A stretch of DNA of 8,073 bases, taken from assembly GCA_003554685.1 (NCBI GenBank), contig PWHA01000134.1, forward strand, positions 1 to 8,073, in the 5' to 3' direction. Position numbers and translations under genes: made by a program. The notes under the pieces were generated by a model that saw nothing but the letters and a program-made list of their open reading frames with translations, made no database searches and was not told where the DNA came from. Source of the DNA: Halanaerobiaceae bacterium. GTDB lineage: Bacteria > Bacillota > Halanaerobiia > Halanaerobiales > Halarsenatibacteraceae. This document shows, one piece after another, positions 1-5,831 of the stretch; position 1 is the stretch's first letter; every line of letters starts with the position of its first letter.

Positions 1-121
1 CAAAATTGCTGTTGGAGGCAGAGCCTTCAATATGGCACCTCATCTTTCTGATAAATGGGGTGTAGAAGTGAAAGCCAGTAATGCCGGAGAACTGCTTAAA
101 TGGACGGAGAATAATATATGA
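1..121 (+). CDS. C-terminal end of a probable cobalamin (B12)-binding domain protein, partial
   Basis: The frame starting at base 2 is open to the TGA at 119-121 and gives the last 39 residues of a gene that begins left of the window. The fragment starts KIAVGGRAFN, followed by a stretch about a small folded domain (GVEVKASNAGELLKW) and a short polar end. A GG-x-x-F turn followed by an Asp/Gly-containing loop and an 'A..A.ELL' helix is what the last strand and helix of B12-binding Rossmann domains look like, as in MerR/CarH-type regulators and corrinoid proteins. The cobalamin-ligating DxHxxG motif would lie upstream and cannot be seen, so B12 binding is inferred from the C-terminus alone. 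The stop overlaps the next start as ATGA, suggesting co-transcription and translational coupling with the membrane protein that follows. Confidence 0.6.
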   Translation, partial: KIAVGGRAFNMAPHLSDKWGVEVKASNAGELLKWTENNI

Positions 122-627
122 GAACTGAAAAGTTAGCCCGGGGCGCCCTTACACTGGCTGTTATCACCATCTCCTTTATGCTGTTCCGCGGCTCAACCAG
201 TCTGCTCAACAGCATAATTGTCCCTCTGGCACTCTACATTATTCTGTATGACTTCACACCAGGCGAGTTTTTAACCACTTTCATAGCAGGCCTCTTCCTG
301 GTGGCTTTATTTTTCGGGACTCAGATTTTTTTCATGATGATTTATGGTTTGCTGGCTTTTTTGCTCTTGGTTCTTGCCCAAAAAGGAATATTCCTGCGGA
401 TGGGCTTGCTATCATCAGGAGTGATGATCTCATTTATTATCGCTATTCATCTAACAGATTTGATCCTGGGCACAGCGATACAGCAGGCTTTGACCTCTCT
501 GGCGGGCGGCAGTCAGGCTGGCTTCTATCTGCTGGTTTCAGGGGAGGGCATTTTGGCAGGTGTGGTTTTAGCCTTTACCAGTTCCCGGCTGGAGGATAGG
601 CTGGCCGAGATCTACTCCCCGGATTGA
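118..627 (+). CDS. Six-helix integral membrane protein of unknown function
   Basis: This 169-residue protein is almost wholly hydrophobic, with about six predicted membrane segments near residues 9-24, 27-45, 50-66, 67-88, 95-117 and 135-154, and a short charged C-terminal tail (RLEDRLAEIYSPD). The start is well supported: GGAG at 106-109 lies 8 bases before the ATG, and that ATG overlaps the stop of the upstream B12-binding-type gene. There is no cysteine and no recognisable catalytic or transport motif. Size and helix count would fit an ECF-type substrate-binding subunit or a DUF2232/YybS-like membrane protein, but I see no signature that decides, and the lack of Cys argues against the BtuM cobalamin transporter family. 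The coupling to a probable corrinoid protein is the best clue to its role. No convincing terminator follows it. Confidence 0.8.
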   Translation: MRTEKLARGALTLAVITISFMLFRGSTSLLNSIIVPLALYIILYDFTPGEFLTTFIAGLFLVALFFGTQIFFMMIYGLLAFLLLVLAQKGIFLRMGLLSSGVMISFIIAIHLTDLILGTAIQQALTSLAGGSQAGFYLLVSGEGILAGVVLAFTSSRLEDRLAEIYSPD

Positions 628-873
628 TTTCCCTGAAACAATATAACTACACCAAAAATATTATTACTTAACCATGCTGGTACTGGACTAATTCTGATGC
701 GGGCTTATTACGTGGCAATCTGGAATATAGATTTATCAATTCCTCTAATTTTCTTTTTACATCATTATATGGACTTAATCAATCGTACCATTTGTTTATA
801 TTATTGCTTTAATTAATCTTTCTTAATCTATTTTCCTGATAACTGATAATAATTATAGACTTTATTAGTAGGT

Positions 874-893
874 CATGATACACTGTCATCATG
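874..893. repeat. Short inverted repeat CATGAT-N8-ATCATG
   Basis: Six-base arms at 874-879 and 888-893 are perfect reverse complements around an 8-base centre. The spacing is suitable for a dimeric DNA-binding protein, but arms this short in AT-rich DNA also arise by chance. T-rich sequence follows only after an 11-base gap, so it does not look like a terminator. Confidence 0.3.
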
Positions 894-924
894 TTAGTAA
901 TAATTTTTTTCTGCTATTTTTTCT

Positions 925-956
925 TAATTTTCTCTAAAATTATCTTCAGGCTGAAG
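925..956. repeat. Two adjacent dyads: TAATTTT/AAAATTA and CTTCAG-G-CTGAAG
   Basis: The first dyad has perfect 7-base arms at 925-931 and 936-942 around CTCT. One base later, a second perfect dyad has arms at 944-949 and 951-956 around a single G. The second is a 13-base odd-centred palindrome of operator-like shape. Both lie about 100 bases upstream of the candidate promoter, so a regulatory role is only a guess. Confidence 0.3.
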
Positions 957-1037
957 TTTAGACCGGACTGTGTTTCCTTATTTGATGTTATTCGCATCAT
1001 TTACTGAAAATAATTTTATTTTCACAGGAAACAAATT

Positions 1038-1066
1038 TTAGTAAGCTGTCTTCACCAGTATATAAT
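1038..1066 (+). promoter_or_regulatory. Candidate sigma-A-type promoter for the GGDEF/HD-GYP gene
   Basis: A perfect TATAAT at 1061-1066 is preceded, at a 17-base spacing, by a weak -35 match (TTAGTA at 1038-1043, 3 of 6). Transcription would start near 1073 and give a leader of about 70 bases that contains the 20-base repeat at 1071-1110. The weak -35 suggests that an activator could be needed, or that the match is fortuitous. Confidence 0.4.
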
Positions 1067-1070
1067 CAAG

Positions 1071-1110
1071 CCTGCTGGCAATCTTTTATACCTGCTGGAA
1101 TCTCCTTTAT
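1071..1110 (+). repeat. Imperfect 20-base tandem repeat in the leader of the c-di-GMP gene
   Basis: CCTGCTGG occurs at 1071-1078 and again at 1091-1098. Each copy is followed by a similar tail (CAATCTTTTATA and AATCTCCTTTAT), which align with one or two small gaps. The two copies sit directly between the candidate -10 box and the ribosome binding site, where a repressor or RNA-binding protein could act. No function is shown. Confidence 0.45.
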
Positions 1111-1127
1111 CTCTTAACCTTATTTAT

Positions 1128-1132
1128 GGAGG
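1128..1132 (+). promoter_or_regulatory. Ribosome binding site that sets the c-di-GMP gene start at 1141
   Basis: GGAGG at 1128-1132 lies 8 bases before the ATG at 1141, which is ideal spacing. The in-frame ATG at 1126 overlaps this GGAGG and has only pyrimidine- and AT-rich sequence ahead of it with no Shine-Dalgarno. The 1126 start would add MEAQK and is probably not used. Confidence 0.8.
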
Positions 1133-1140
1133 CTCAAAAG

Positions 1141-3921
1141 ATGGATGATGTTTCCCCCAAAACCAGAGCAGTACCCGCTGACATGGCTTCAGGTTGGCAG
1201 GAAGTTCTTGACCTGGCTGCCCGGCTCTATGAGCTTCCGGCAGCCCTGATCATGCAGCTGGACTACTCCTGTATAGAGGTGTTTAGGGCCAGCAGCAACC
1301 AGGATAATCCCTATGATGTCGGAGATCGGGAAAAACTTGCTGGCCTCTACTGCGAGAAAACTATCATCCGGGAGGGTGAGGTGGAGGTCGTCAATGCCCT
1401 TAAGGAAGATGGCTGGAAGCCAGATAACCCCGATATTGAGATGGGGCTTATCTCTTACCTGGGGCTGCCGCTTATCTGGCCAGAAGGAGAAATCTTCGGA
1501 ACCATCTGCGTGCTGGGCCGAGAGGCCAGACCGTTCAGCACCGGAGAAAAAGAGCTTCTGCAAAAATTTAGAGCACTGATTGAAGCCGATCTTAAGCTGC
1601 TCCAGCAGCAGAATAAAATCAGCGAACTTCTCAGAGATAAAGAAATGCAGGAAAAGGATCTTAAAAGAGGCAGACGGCTGCTGGAACAGAGTGAAAGTCT
1701 GGCCGGTACCGGAGGCTGGGAATACTATGTTGCTGAAGACAGGGTCTACTGGACCGATGAGCTTTTCCGGCTGCACGGCTTTCCTGTTCCCGATAATTCT
1801 AATTTTTTAAAAACAGGTCATCTGGAAAAAAGTCTGGAGCATTATCCCGAACCCTATCGCAAGCAGGTAGCAGCTTCCTTCCGCCGGGCTGTTGAAAAAA
1901 ACATCTCCTTTGATCTGGAAGTGCCTTTCGTTAATGCCCGGGGTAAAAAGATGTGGGTTAGAGCCGTCGGTAAGCCGCTAACCGACAACAACGATAAAGT
2001 TATCAGGGTTGTCGGCACCTTCATTGATATTACTGAATCCAAAGAAATTCGCCATAAGCTTAAGGAAAGGGTTAAAGAACTAGACTGTTTGCAAACCATT
2101 GCAAAATTTCTGGCAGATAATGATCTGACCCTGCCTGAAATTTTCAACCGGATAATCAAGCTGCTGCCGGGATTTTTTAAATATCCCGAAAAGGCTACAG
2201 CCCGGCTGGTTTGCCGGGGAAAAGAATACTGTGAAGGTAACCGTACAGAGACTCAAAACATAATCTCCTGTCCGCTTAAAGTGAAGGAAGAAGTTCAGGG
2301 TAAGCTCTCCGTTTTTTACAATAATGAGCCGCTTGCCCAGGAAAATTCTACAGCAGCACCGGCAAACATGGGCTTTGTTCCTGAAGAAAAGAATCTACTG
2401 GCAACTGTAGCCAGTGAGCTCACCACCGTAATTGAAAAGAAGGAAATTGAGGAGACCAGAAAGGCCGATAACCTTAAGCTTGCCAGCATTTTAAACTCCT
2501 TGAGCGCCAGTATCTGTGTCCTGGATCCTGAGGGCAATATTGAAAAGGTCAATCAATCCTGGCTGGATTTTGCCCGGGAAAATGAGGCGGAAATAGCCGG
2601 GGTAACGCCGGGAAATAATTATCTTAAGATCTGCCGGGAATCTCAGGGTGACGATAGAGAAATCGCTCTGGAATTTGCCCGGGGAATCAGGAAAGTTATG
2701 ACCGGGCTGGAAGATTTTTTCGAGCTGGAATACCCCTGCAATTCTCCTGAGGAAAAGCGCTGGTTTGTCGGCAGGGTTACCCCCCTTGTCGGTTCTGAAA
2801 AGGAGGCCCGTCGGGGAGTGGTCATCGCCCACGAAAATGTCACCGAACAAAAGGAACGCCAGGAAAGGATCAGATATCTAAGTTATCACGACAACCTGAC
2901 CGGGCTCTATAACAGCTCTTTCTTTGAACTGGAACTTGAGCGGCTTGACACCAGAAGACATCTCCCTTTCGCCATTATCATGGCCGATATCAATGGACTG
3001 GAAATCATCAATGCCAGCTACGGCAGGGTCGAGGGCGATAGAGCACTTAAGAAAGCTGCAGAAATACTTCAGGACATAGTGAGACAGGAAGATATTATAG
3101 CCCGCTGGGGCGGTGATGAATTCATTCTGCTGCTGCCCCAAACCGATGCCGGGCAGGGCCAGATTGTTATGAACCGGATTAAAGAGCAGTGCCGGCTGAC
3201 CAACGGTCAGGAGATTTCCATCTCACTGGGGGTCGGGATGGCTGTTAAAGAGAAAATAGAGCAGGAAATCCATAATATTATCAGCCAGGCTGAGAAAAAC
3301 ATGCAGCAGAACAAGCTTATTGAGCGGGGCAGCAGTAAAAACAGACTTATCAGGAATCTTTTAAGCGTGCTGGGCACCAAAAGCCATGACACCGAAGAAC
3401 ATGCCCTCAGGATGGCGGACCTGGCCATCGAACTGGGTAGAAGGTTGGGGCTCAAGAGCCAGAACTTGAATAATCTTGCCCTGCTGGCTTCTCTCCATGA
3501 TATCGGCAAAACCTTCATTCCCGAAGAAATCTTGAAAAAGCCAGGCAAATTATCCCGGGAGGAATGGAATATTATAGAGAACCATACCATCAAAGGTGCG
3601 GAAATAGCAGCAGCCACTGAAGAGTTTGCCGGGATTGCTTCGGAGATTAAAGCCCATCATGAGCGCTGGGATGGCACCGGCAATCCCGAAGGATTAGCCG
3701 GGGAAGAAATTCCCTATCTCTCCCGGATCATAGCAATTGTCGATGCTTTCGATGTCATGACCAGCGAACGCCCCTATAAAAAAGCCATGTCCCGGGAAAG
3801 GGCACTCGAGGAGATTGAAAACTGCGCCGGCAGTCAGTTTGACCCGGAAATTGCTGAAGTTTTCCTGGAAATGATGCGGGAAAAACCCGGGCGTGAAGAG
3901 GCTAATACTGTCAGTTTTTGA
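1141..3921 (+). CDS. GAF/PAS sensor protein with GGDEF and HD-GYP domains (c-di-GMP synthesis and hydrolysis)
   Basis: A soluble 926-residue signalling enzyme with no signal peptide or membrane segment. Order from M at 1141: GAF-like domain about 20-155, coiled coil about 155-188, PAS about 190-300 (GGWEYYVAEDRVYW start, PAC end GTFIDITE), second GAF-like domain about 310-435, PAS about 445-575, GGDEF about 580-735, HD-GYP about 740-915. The GGDEF domain keeps its catalytic motif (657-661), the metal-binding Asp616 and an RxxD inhibitory site (648-651) at the normal five-residue distance, so synthesis and product inhibition look possible. Its 'DINGL..IN' motif is the DxNG type common in GGDEF domains fused to HD-GYP, though the usual ND and GH are NA and GR. 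The HD-GYP domain keeps the expected metal ligands (His754, His786-Asp787, His815, His839-His840, Asp868), but GYP reads GNP (847-849). The ligands sensed are unknown. It overlaps convergent fetB by 11 bases. Confidence 0.93.
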   Translation: MDDVSPKTRAVPADMASGWQEVLDLAARLYELPAALIMQLDYSCIEVFRASSNQDNPYDVGDREKLAGLYCEKTIIREGEVEVVNALKEDGWKPDNPDIEMGLISYLGLPLIWPEGEIFGTICVLGREARPFSTGEKELLQKFRALIEADLKLLQQQNKISELLRDKEMQEKDLKRGRRLLEQSESLAGTGGWEYYVAEDRVYWTDELFRLHGFPVPDNSNFLKTGHLEKSLEHYPEPYRKQVAASFRRAVEKNISFDLEVPFVNARGKKMWVRAVGKPLTDNNDKVIRVVGTFIDITESKEIRHKLKERVKELDCLQTIAKFLADNDLTLPEIFNRIIKLLPGFFKYPEKATARLVCRGKEYCEGNRTETQNIISCPLKVKEEVQGKLSVFYNNEPLAQENSTAAPANMGFVPEEKNLLATVASELTTVIEKKEIEETRKADNLKLASILNSLSASICVLDPEGNIEKVNQSWLDFARENEAEIAGVTPGNNYLKICRESQGDDREIALEFARGIRKVMTGLEDFFELEYPCNSPEEKRWFVGRVTPLVGSEKEARRGVVIAHENVTEQKERQERIRYLSYHDNLTGLYNSSFFELELERLDTRRHLPFAIIMADINGLEIINASYGRVEGDRALKKAAEILQDIVRQEDIIARWGGDEFILLLPQTDAGQGQIVMNRIKEQCRLTNGQEISISLGVGMAVKEKIEQEIHNIISQAEKNMQQNKLIERGSSKNRLIRNLLSVLGTKSHDTEEHALRMADLAIELGRRLGLKSQNLNNLALLASLHDIGKTFIPEEILKKPGKLSREEWNIIENHTIKGAEIAAATEEFAGIASEIKAHHERWDGTGNPEGLAGEEIPYLSRIIAIVDAFDVMTSERPYKKAMSRERALEEIENCAGSQFDPEIAEVFLEMMREKPGREEANTVSF

Positions 3922-4717
3922 TTTTTAGCTGCTTGCGCTGGTTGAAGAAGGTTTTAACTCCAAGTTTAACCAGGAGAAATACTGTCAGTGTAACGCTTCC
4001 CATGATGCCAAGCATGATGGCTATCTGATACCTGATGGCAACAAGGGGAGAGACTCCGGAGAGGATCTGGCCGGTCATCATGCCGGGCAGAAAAATGATA
4101 CCCATGCCGATCATGGAATTGACGGTGGGCAGGATGGCATTATAAAAGGACTGATTGGCAATCTTACGGGTGGCTGTTTCGGGTGAGGCCCCGAGCATCA
4201 GGGCCTGCTCGACTCTTTCCGGTTCTTCCTGAATCTGGCTGACCAGGTGCTCAGCTCCCAGGGAAATGCCGGTCATGGAGTTGCCCACCAGCATCCCGGC
4301 AATGGGAATGAAGTAACGAGGATAGTACCAGGGAGAGAGGCCGATGACAGCTACCAGGAAGAACAGCAGGGAACTCACCGTCCCGGCAAGCATGGAGATT
4401 CCGATGACCCTTTTCATGGCCGAACCGGGTGAGGCTGACATCCGGCCCATTATGTTGTGGACGGCAAAACCTTCCATGAGCAGAAAAATGGCCAAGGTGG
4501 CCAGGGGATGAGGATTATCAAAGATAAAATCCAACAAATAGCCGACCAGCACCAGCTGAATGGTCATACGGGTGGTGGCCAGAATTATCTGCTTCTCCCG
4601 GGAAATATCCTGCTTTTTTATCATAATTATCAGTATAATCACAAAGACATAAGCCAGTATCAGCTGGATCAGAGTAATATCGATAACTCCGAGATCATTG
4701 ACTGTAGAGCTGTCCAT
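3911..4717 (-). CDS. fetB: FetB/YbbM-type ABC transporter permease (UPF0014 family)
   Basis: The 268-residue product has about seven membrane segments (near residues 11-32, 45-66, 70-89, 103-127, 134-155, 198-218 and 226-251) and the full family length. Family-typical stretches include RMTIQLVLVGYLL (50-62), the RYFIPIAGMLVGNSMTG region (134-150), a cytoplasmic GASPE coupling segment (176-180), and a C-terminal FLPGMMTGQILSG block (209-221). In E. coli, FetAB contributes to iron export and resistance to oxidative stress; the substrate here is inferred from the family only. A near-perfect ribosome binding site, AAGGAGGT, lies on the minus strand at 4731-4724, six bases before the ATG. It follows fetA by 96 bases in the same direction. 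Its last 11 bases overlap the end of the convergent c-di-GMP gene, and no terminator is visible between them. Confidence 0.9.
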   Translation of the reverse strand: MDSSTVNDLGVIDITLIQLILAYVFVIILIIMIKKQDISREKQIILATTRMTIQLVLVGYLLDFIFDNPHPLATLAIFLLMEGFAVHNIMGRMSASPGSAMKRVIGISMLAGTVSSLLFFLVAVIGLSPWYYPRYFIPIAGMLVGNSMTGISLGAEHLVSQIQEEPERVEQALMLGASPETATRKIANQSFYNAILPTVNSMIGMGIIFLPGMMTGQILSGVSPLVAIRYQIAIMLGIMGSVTLTVFLLVKLGVKTFFNQRKQLKIKN

Positions 4718-4754
4718 AAAATTACCTCCTTATTTTTACAAACTATTAGCAGAG

Positions 4755-4798
4755 ATAAAAAATTTTAAATCCCAAAACTTCAATTTATCTTCAAATTG
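4755..4798 (-). promoter_or_regulatory. Dyad and possible weak promoter between fetA and fetB
   Basis: The 96-base gap holds a dyad with perfect 6-base arms, CAATTT (4781-4786) and AAATTG (4793-4798). On the minus strand a TTGAAG (4783-4778) and a TTTTAT (4760-4755) are separated by 17 bases, each matching 4 of 6 consensus positions. The dyad overlaps the possible -35, an operator-like arrangement. It could give extra transcription of fetB, or it could be an AT-rich coincidence. Confidence 0.25.
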
Positions 4799-4813
4799 AC
4801 AATGGATTATTTT

Positions 4814-5464
4814 TTATGGACTGTTGAATTTTGAGCTTTTCAAGTGCCCGTCTTCAATGATTACTTCCTGGTCGGCCACATCTGCTGCTACCTCGGGAGC
4901 ATGGGTAACCATAATTACTTTTCTGCTCCGGGAGCGGGCATAATCTGCCAGGAAATGCACGATGCCCCGTTCATTGCTGCTGTCCAGGGAGGCAGTTGGT
5001 TCGTCCAGCAGCATGGTTTCGGGAGAAATTAAAAGCAATCTGGCCAGAGCAATCCGCTGGCGCTCTCCTCCGGAAAGTTCCTCAGTGGTATCCTCCATTT
5101 TTTTCTCCAGGTGCAGATGCTCCATCAACTCTTCAGCTTCAGTGAGGGAAACCACACTGCCAGAAAACTCCTGAGCTTTAAGAAAACTTTCCCGGATGCT
5201 GTTTCCGTAGAGTATGGGATTTTGAGGCAGCATCATCACCCGGCGCCGAAGTTCCAGGGGCTCATATTCCTCCAGTCTGCGTTTCTGGTAGAAAATATCA
5301 CCCCGGTCAGGAGAAATGATATTGTTCAGCAGACGCAGCAGGGTTGTCTTTCCCCCGCCGCTGGGACCGCTGATGGAAGTGACCGCTTTTTCTCCCAGCT
5401 GCAATTCTTCCACAGTAAGTATATTCTTATACTCAACATTCTGCAGAAAAAACAAGTCTATCAT
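4814..5464 (-). CDS. fetA: FetA/YbbL-type ABC transporter ATP-binding protein
   Basis: A 216-residue ATPase of the usual size for this family. It shows Walker A GPSGGGKT (33-40), Q-loop Gln81 in MLPQNP, signature LSGGERQ (130-136), Walker B LLDEP with Asp154 and Glu155, D-loop SLD (159-161) and H-loop His188. It should power the FetB permease encoded next, probably as two ATPases with two permeases at the inner face of the membrane. I place the start at ATG 5464, preceded by a purine-rich AAAGAGGAGAGG, because the protein then begins where ABC domains of this family begin. An upstream in-frame ATG at 5686 would add 74 residues, but that extension runs through the ftsH terminator (5611-5642) and a 12-base repeat array, so it is rejected. 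A run of nine A residues directly precedes the binding site. Confidence 0.9.
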   Translation of the reverse strand: MIDLFFLQNVEYKNILTVEELQLGEKAVTSISGPSGGGKTTLLRLLNNIISPDRGDIFYQKRRLEEYEPLELRRRVMMLPQNPILYGNSIRESFLKAQEFSGSVVSLTEAEELMEHLHLEKKMEDTTEELSGGERQRIALARLLLISPETMLLDEPTASLDSSNERGIVHFLADYARSRSRKVIMVTHAPEVAADVADQEVIIEDGHLKSSKFNSP

Positions 5465-5534
5465 CCTCTCCTCTTTTTTTTTAAAGTAAAATAGATTGCA
5501 GATAACAGAAAAGTTACTGGCATTGTTTAATATC

Positions 5535-5606
5535 AAAATATTTACTAGAATATCCACCAAAATATTTGCCAATATGATTACCAGAATACTTGTCAGAATA
5601 ATAACG
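5535..5606. repeat. Six degenerate 12-bp tandem repeats upstream of fetA
   Basis: Six units of exactly 12 bases follow one another: AAAATATTTACT, AGAATATCCACC, AAAATATTTGCC, AATATGATTACC, AGAATACTTGTC, AGAATAATAACG. The plus-strand consensus is roughly AgAATATtTaCC. The array lies between the ftsH terminator and the fetA start, where a fetAB promoter must be. Because 12 is a multiple of three, the minus strand reads as a repeated ILVN/ILVD-like tetrapeptide in the fetA frame, but I take this as a by-product of the repeats. Confidence 0.75.
5544..5572 (-). promoter_or_regulatory. Candidate fetAB promoter inside the 12-bp repeat array
   Basis: On the minus strand TTGGCA (5572-5567, 5 of 6 to the -35 consensus) and TCTAGT (5549-5544, 4 of 6 to the -10) are 17 bases apart. 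Transcription would begin near 5537 and give a leader of about 73 bases. A promoter is needed here because a terminator lies just upstream, but several other AT-rich hexamers could serve as the -10. Confidence 0.3.
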
Positions 5607-5610
5607 ATAA

Positions 5611-5642
5611 GAAAAAGAAAAAGGGGGCCGTCTCCGGCCCCC
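5611..5642 (-). terminator. Rho-independent terminator at the end of ftsH
   Basis: Perfect 8-base GC-only arms (GGGGGCCG at 5623-5630 and CGGCCCCC at 5635-5642) enclose a 4-base loop. On the minus strand the hairpin is followed by TTTTTCTTTTTC (5622-5611). It therefore stops leftward transcription from ftsH and insulates fetAB. The other side of the stem is not T-rich, so it is one-directional. Confidence 0.92.
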
Positions 5643-5644
5643 CC

Positions 5645-5664
5645 AGCATTCTTTAGCATTCTTT
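5645..5664. repeat. Tandem duplication of AGCATTCTTT
   Basis: Two exact 10-base copies (5645-5654 and 5655-5664) sit directly beside the terminator stem. They probably reflect a small slippage duplication in non-coding sequence; no role is evident. Confidence 0.7.
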
Positions 5665-5752
5665 GCCGGCATACTCCTACTGACATTGTTCCAACCGCTA
5701 TTTATCTCATATTGACCTCAATTCAGGCTCAAGTTTGGGCTTATTTTTAGGC

Positions 5753-5819
5753 TTATCTTCTTTAACCTATCTTTATTAAATAATAAAAAGTTATCTTTTT
5801 ATTAGTGAAAAGTTATCTT
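5753..5819. repeat. AT-rich hairpin and repeated TTATCTT motifs after ftsH
   Basis: A perfect 10-base inverted repeat (TAATAAAAAG at 5781-5790, CTTTTTATTA at 5795-5804, loop TTAT) lies 28 bases beyond the ftsH stop. AAAAGTTATCTT occurs exactly twice, at 5786-5797 and 5808-5819, 22 bases apart, with related TTATCTT-type cores at 5753-5759 and 5767-5773. An alternative hairpin (5772-5778 with 5781-5787) would compete with the first. This could be an mRNA 3'-end structure; low sequence complexity may explain all of it. Confidence 0.45.
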
Positions 5820-5831
5820 GATTTTTTGAAG

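Larger units (their letters stand above)
628..1125. other. AT-rich gene-free region upstream of the c-di-GMP gene
   Basis: About 500 bases without a supportable gene. The sequence is much richer in A+T than the flanking genes. It contains short dyads at 874-893, 925-942 and 944-956, a -10-like TATAAT at 1061-1066, and an imperfect 20-base tandem repeat at 1071-1110. I found no tRNA, no rRNA fragment, no GEMM-type c-di-GMP riboswitch core and no GC-rich terminator for the upstream membrane-protein gene. A 39-codon ORF at 697-816 lacks a ribosome binding site and is not called. Confidence 0.7.
5465..5831. other. Gap between ftsH and fetA: terminator, repeats and promoter region
   Basis: This 367-base gap holds no supportable gene. 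From the ftsH side it contains AT-rich direct repeats and a 24-base palindrome (5753-5819), a duplicated 10-mer (5645-5664), the GC-rich terminator (5611-5642), the 12-base repeat array (5535-5606) and the fetA ribosome binding site (5465-5474). The parts divide cleanly into ftsH 3' sequences right of 5611 and fetA 5' sequences left of it. Confidence 0.7.

Noticed and set aside
697..816. 39-codon ORF on the plus strand in the AT-rich gap, hydrophobic product
   Set aside because: It has no Shine-Dalgarno sequence, no promoter that fits, and a length that is unremarkable by chance; nothing in its sequence is recognisable.
628..1125. c-di-GMP riboswitch upstream of the GGDEF/HD-GYP gene
   Set aside because: I looked for the conserved GEMM core and paired helices and saw none in this AT-rich region; a covariance-model search would settle it.
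1126..1140. Alternative start of the c-di-GMP gene at ATG 1126
   Set aside because: This ATG overlaps the GGAGG that serves the ATG at 1141 and has no binding site of its own.
1189..3617. Several minus-strand and alternative-frame ORFs inside the c-di-GMP gene
   Set aside because: All lie within a single intact coding frame with clear domains and have no binding sites or recognisable products; they are reading-frame shadows.
5535..5606. 12-bp repeat array as a CRISPR
   Set aside because: Units are 12 bases, degenerate and directly adjacent, with no spacers and no cas genes nearby.
5496..5750. 84-codon plus-strand ORF with a repetitive IF/RI pattern
   Set aside because: Its repetitive part is the 12-bp array read on the other strand, and it runs straight through the ftsH terminator stem, so it is not a real gene.
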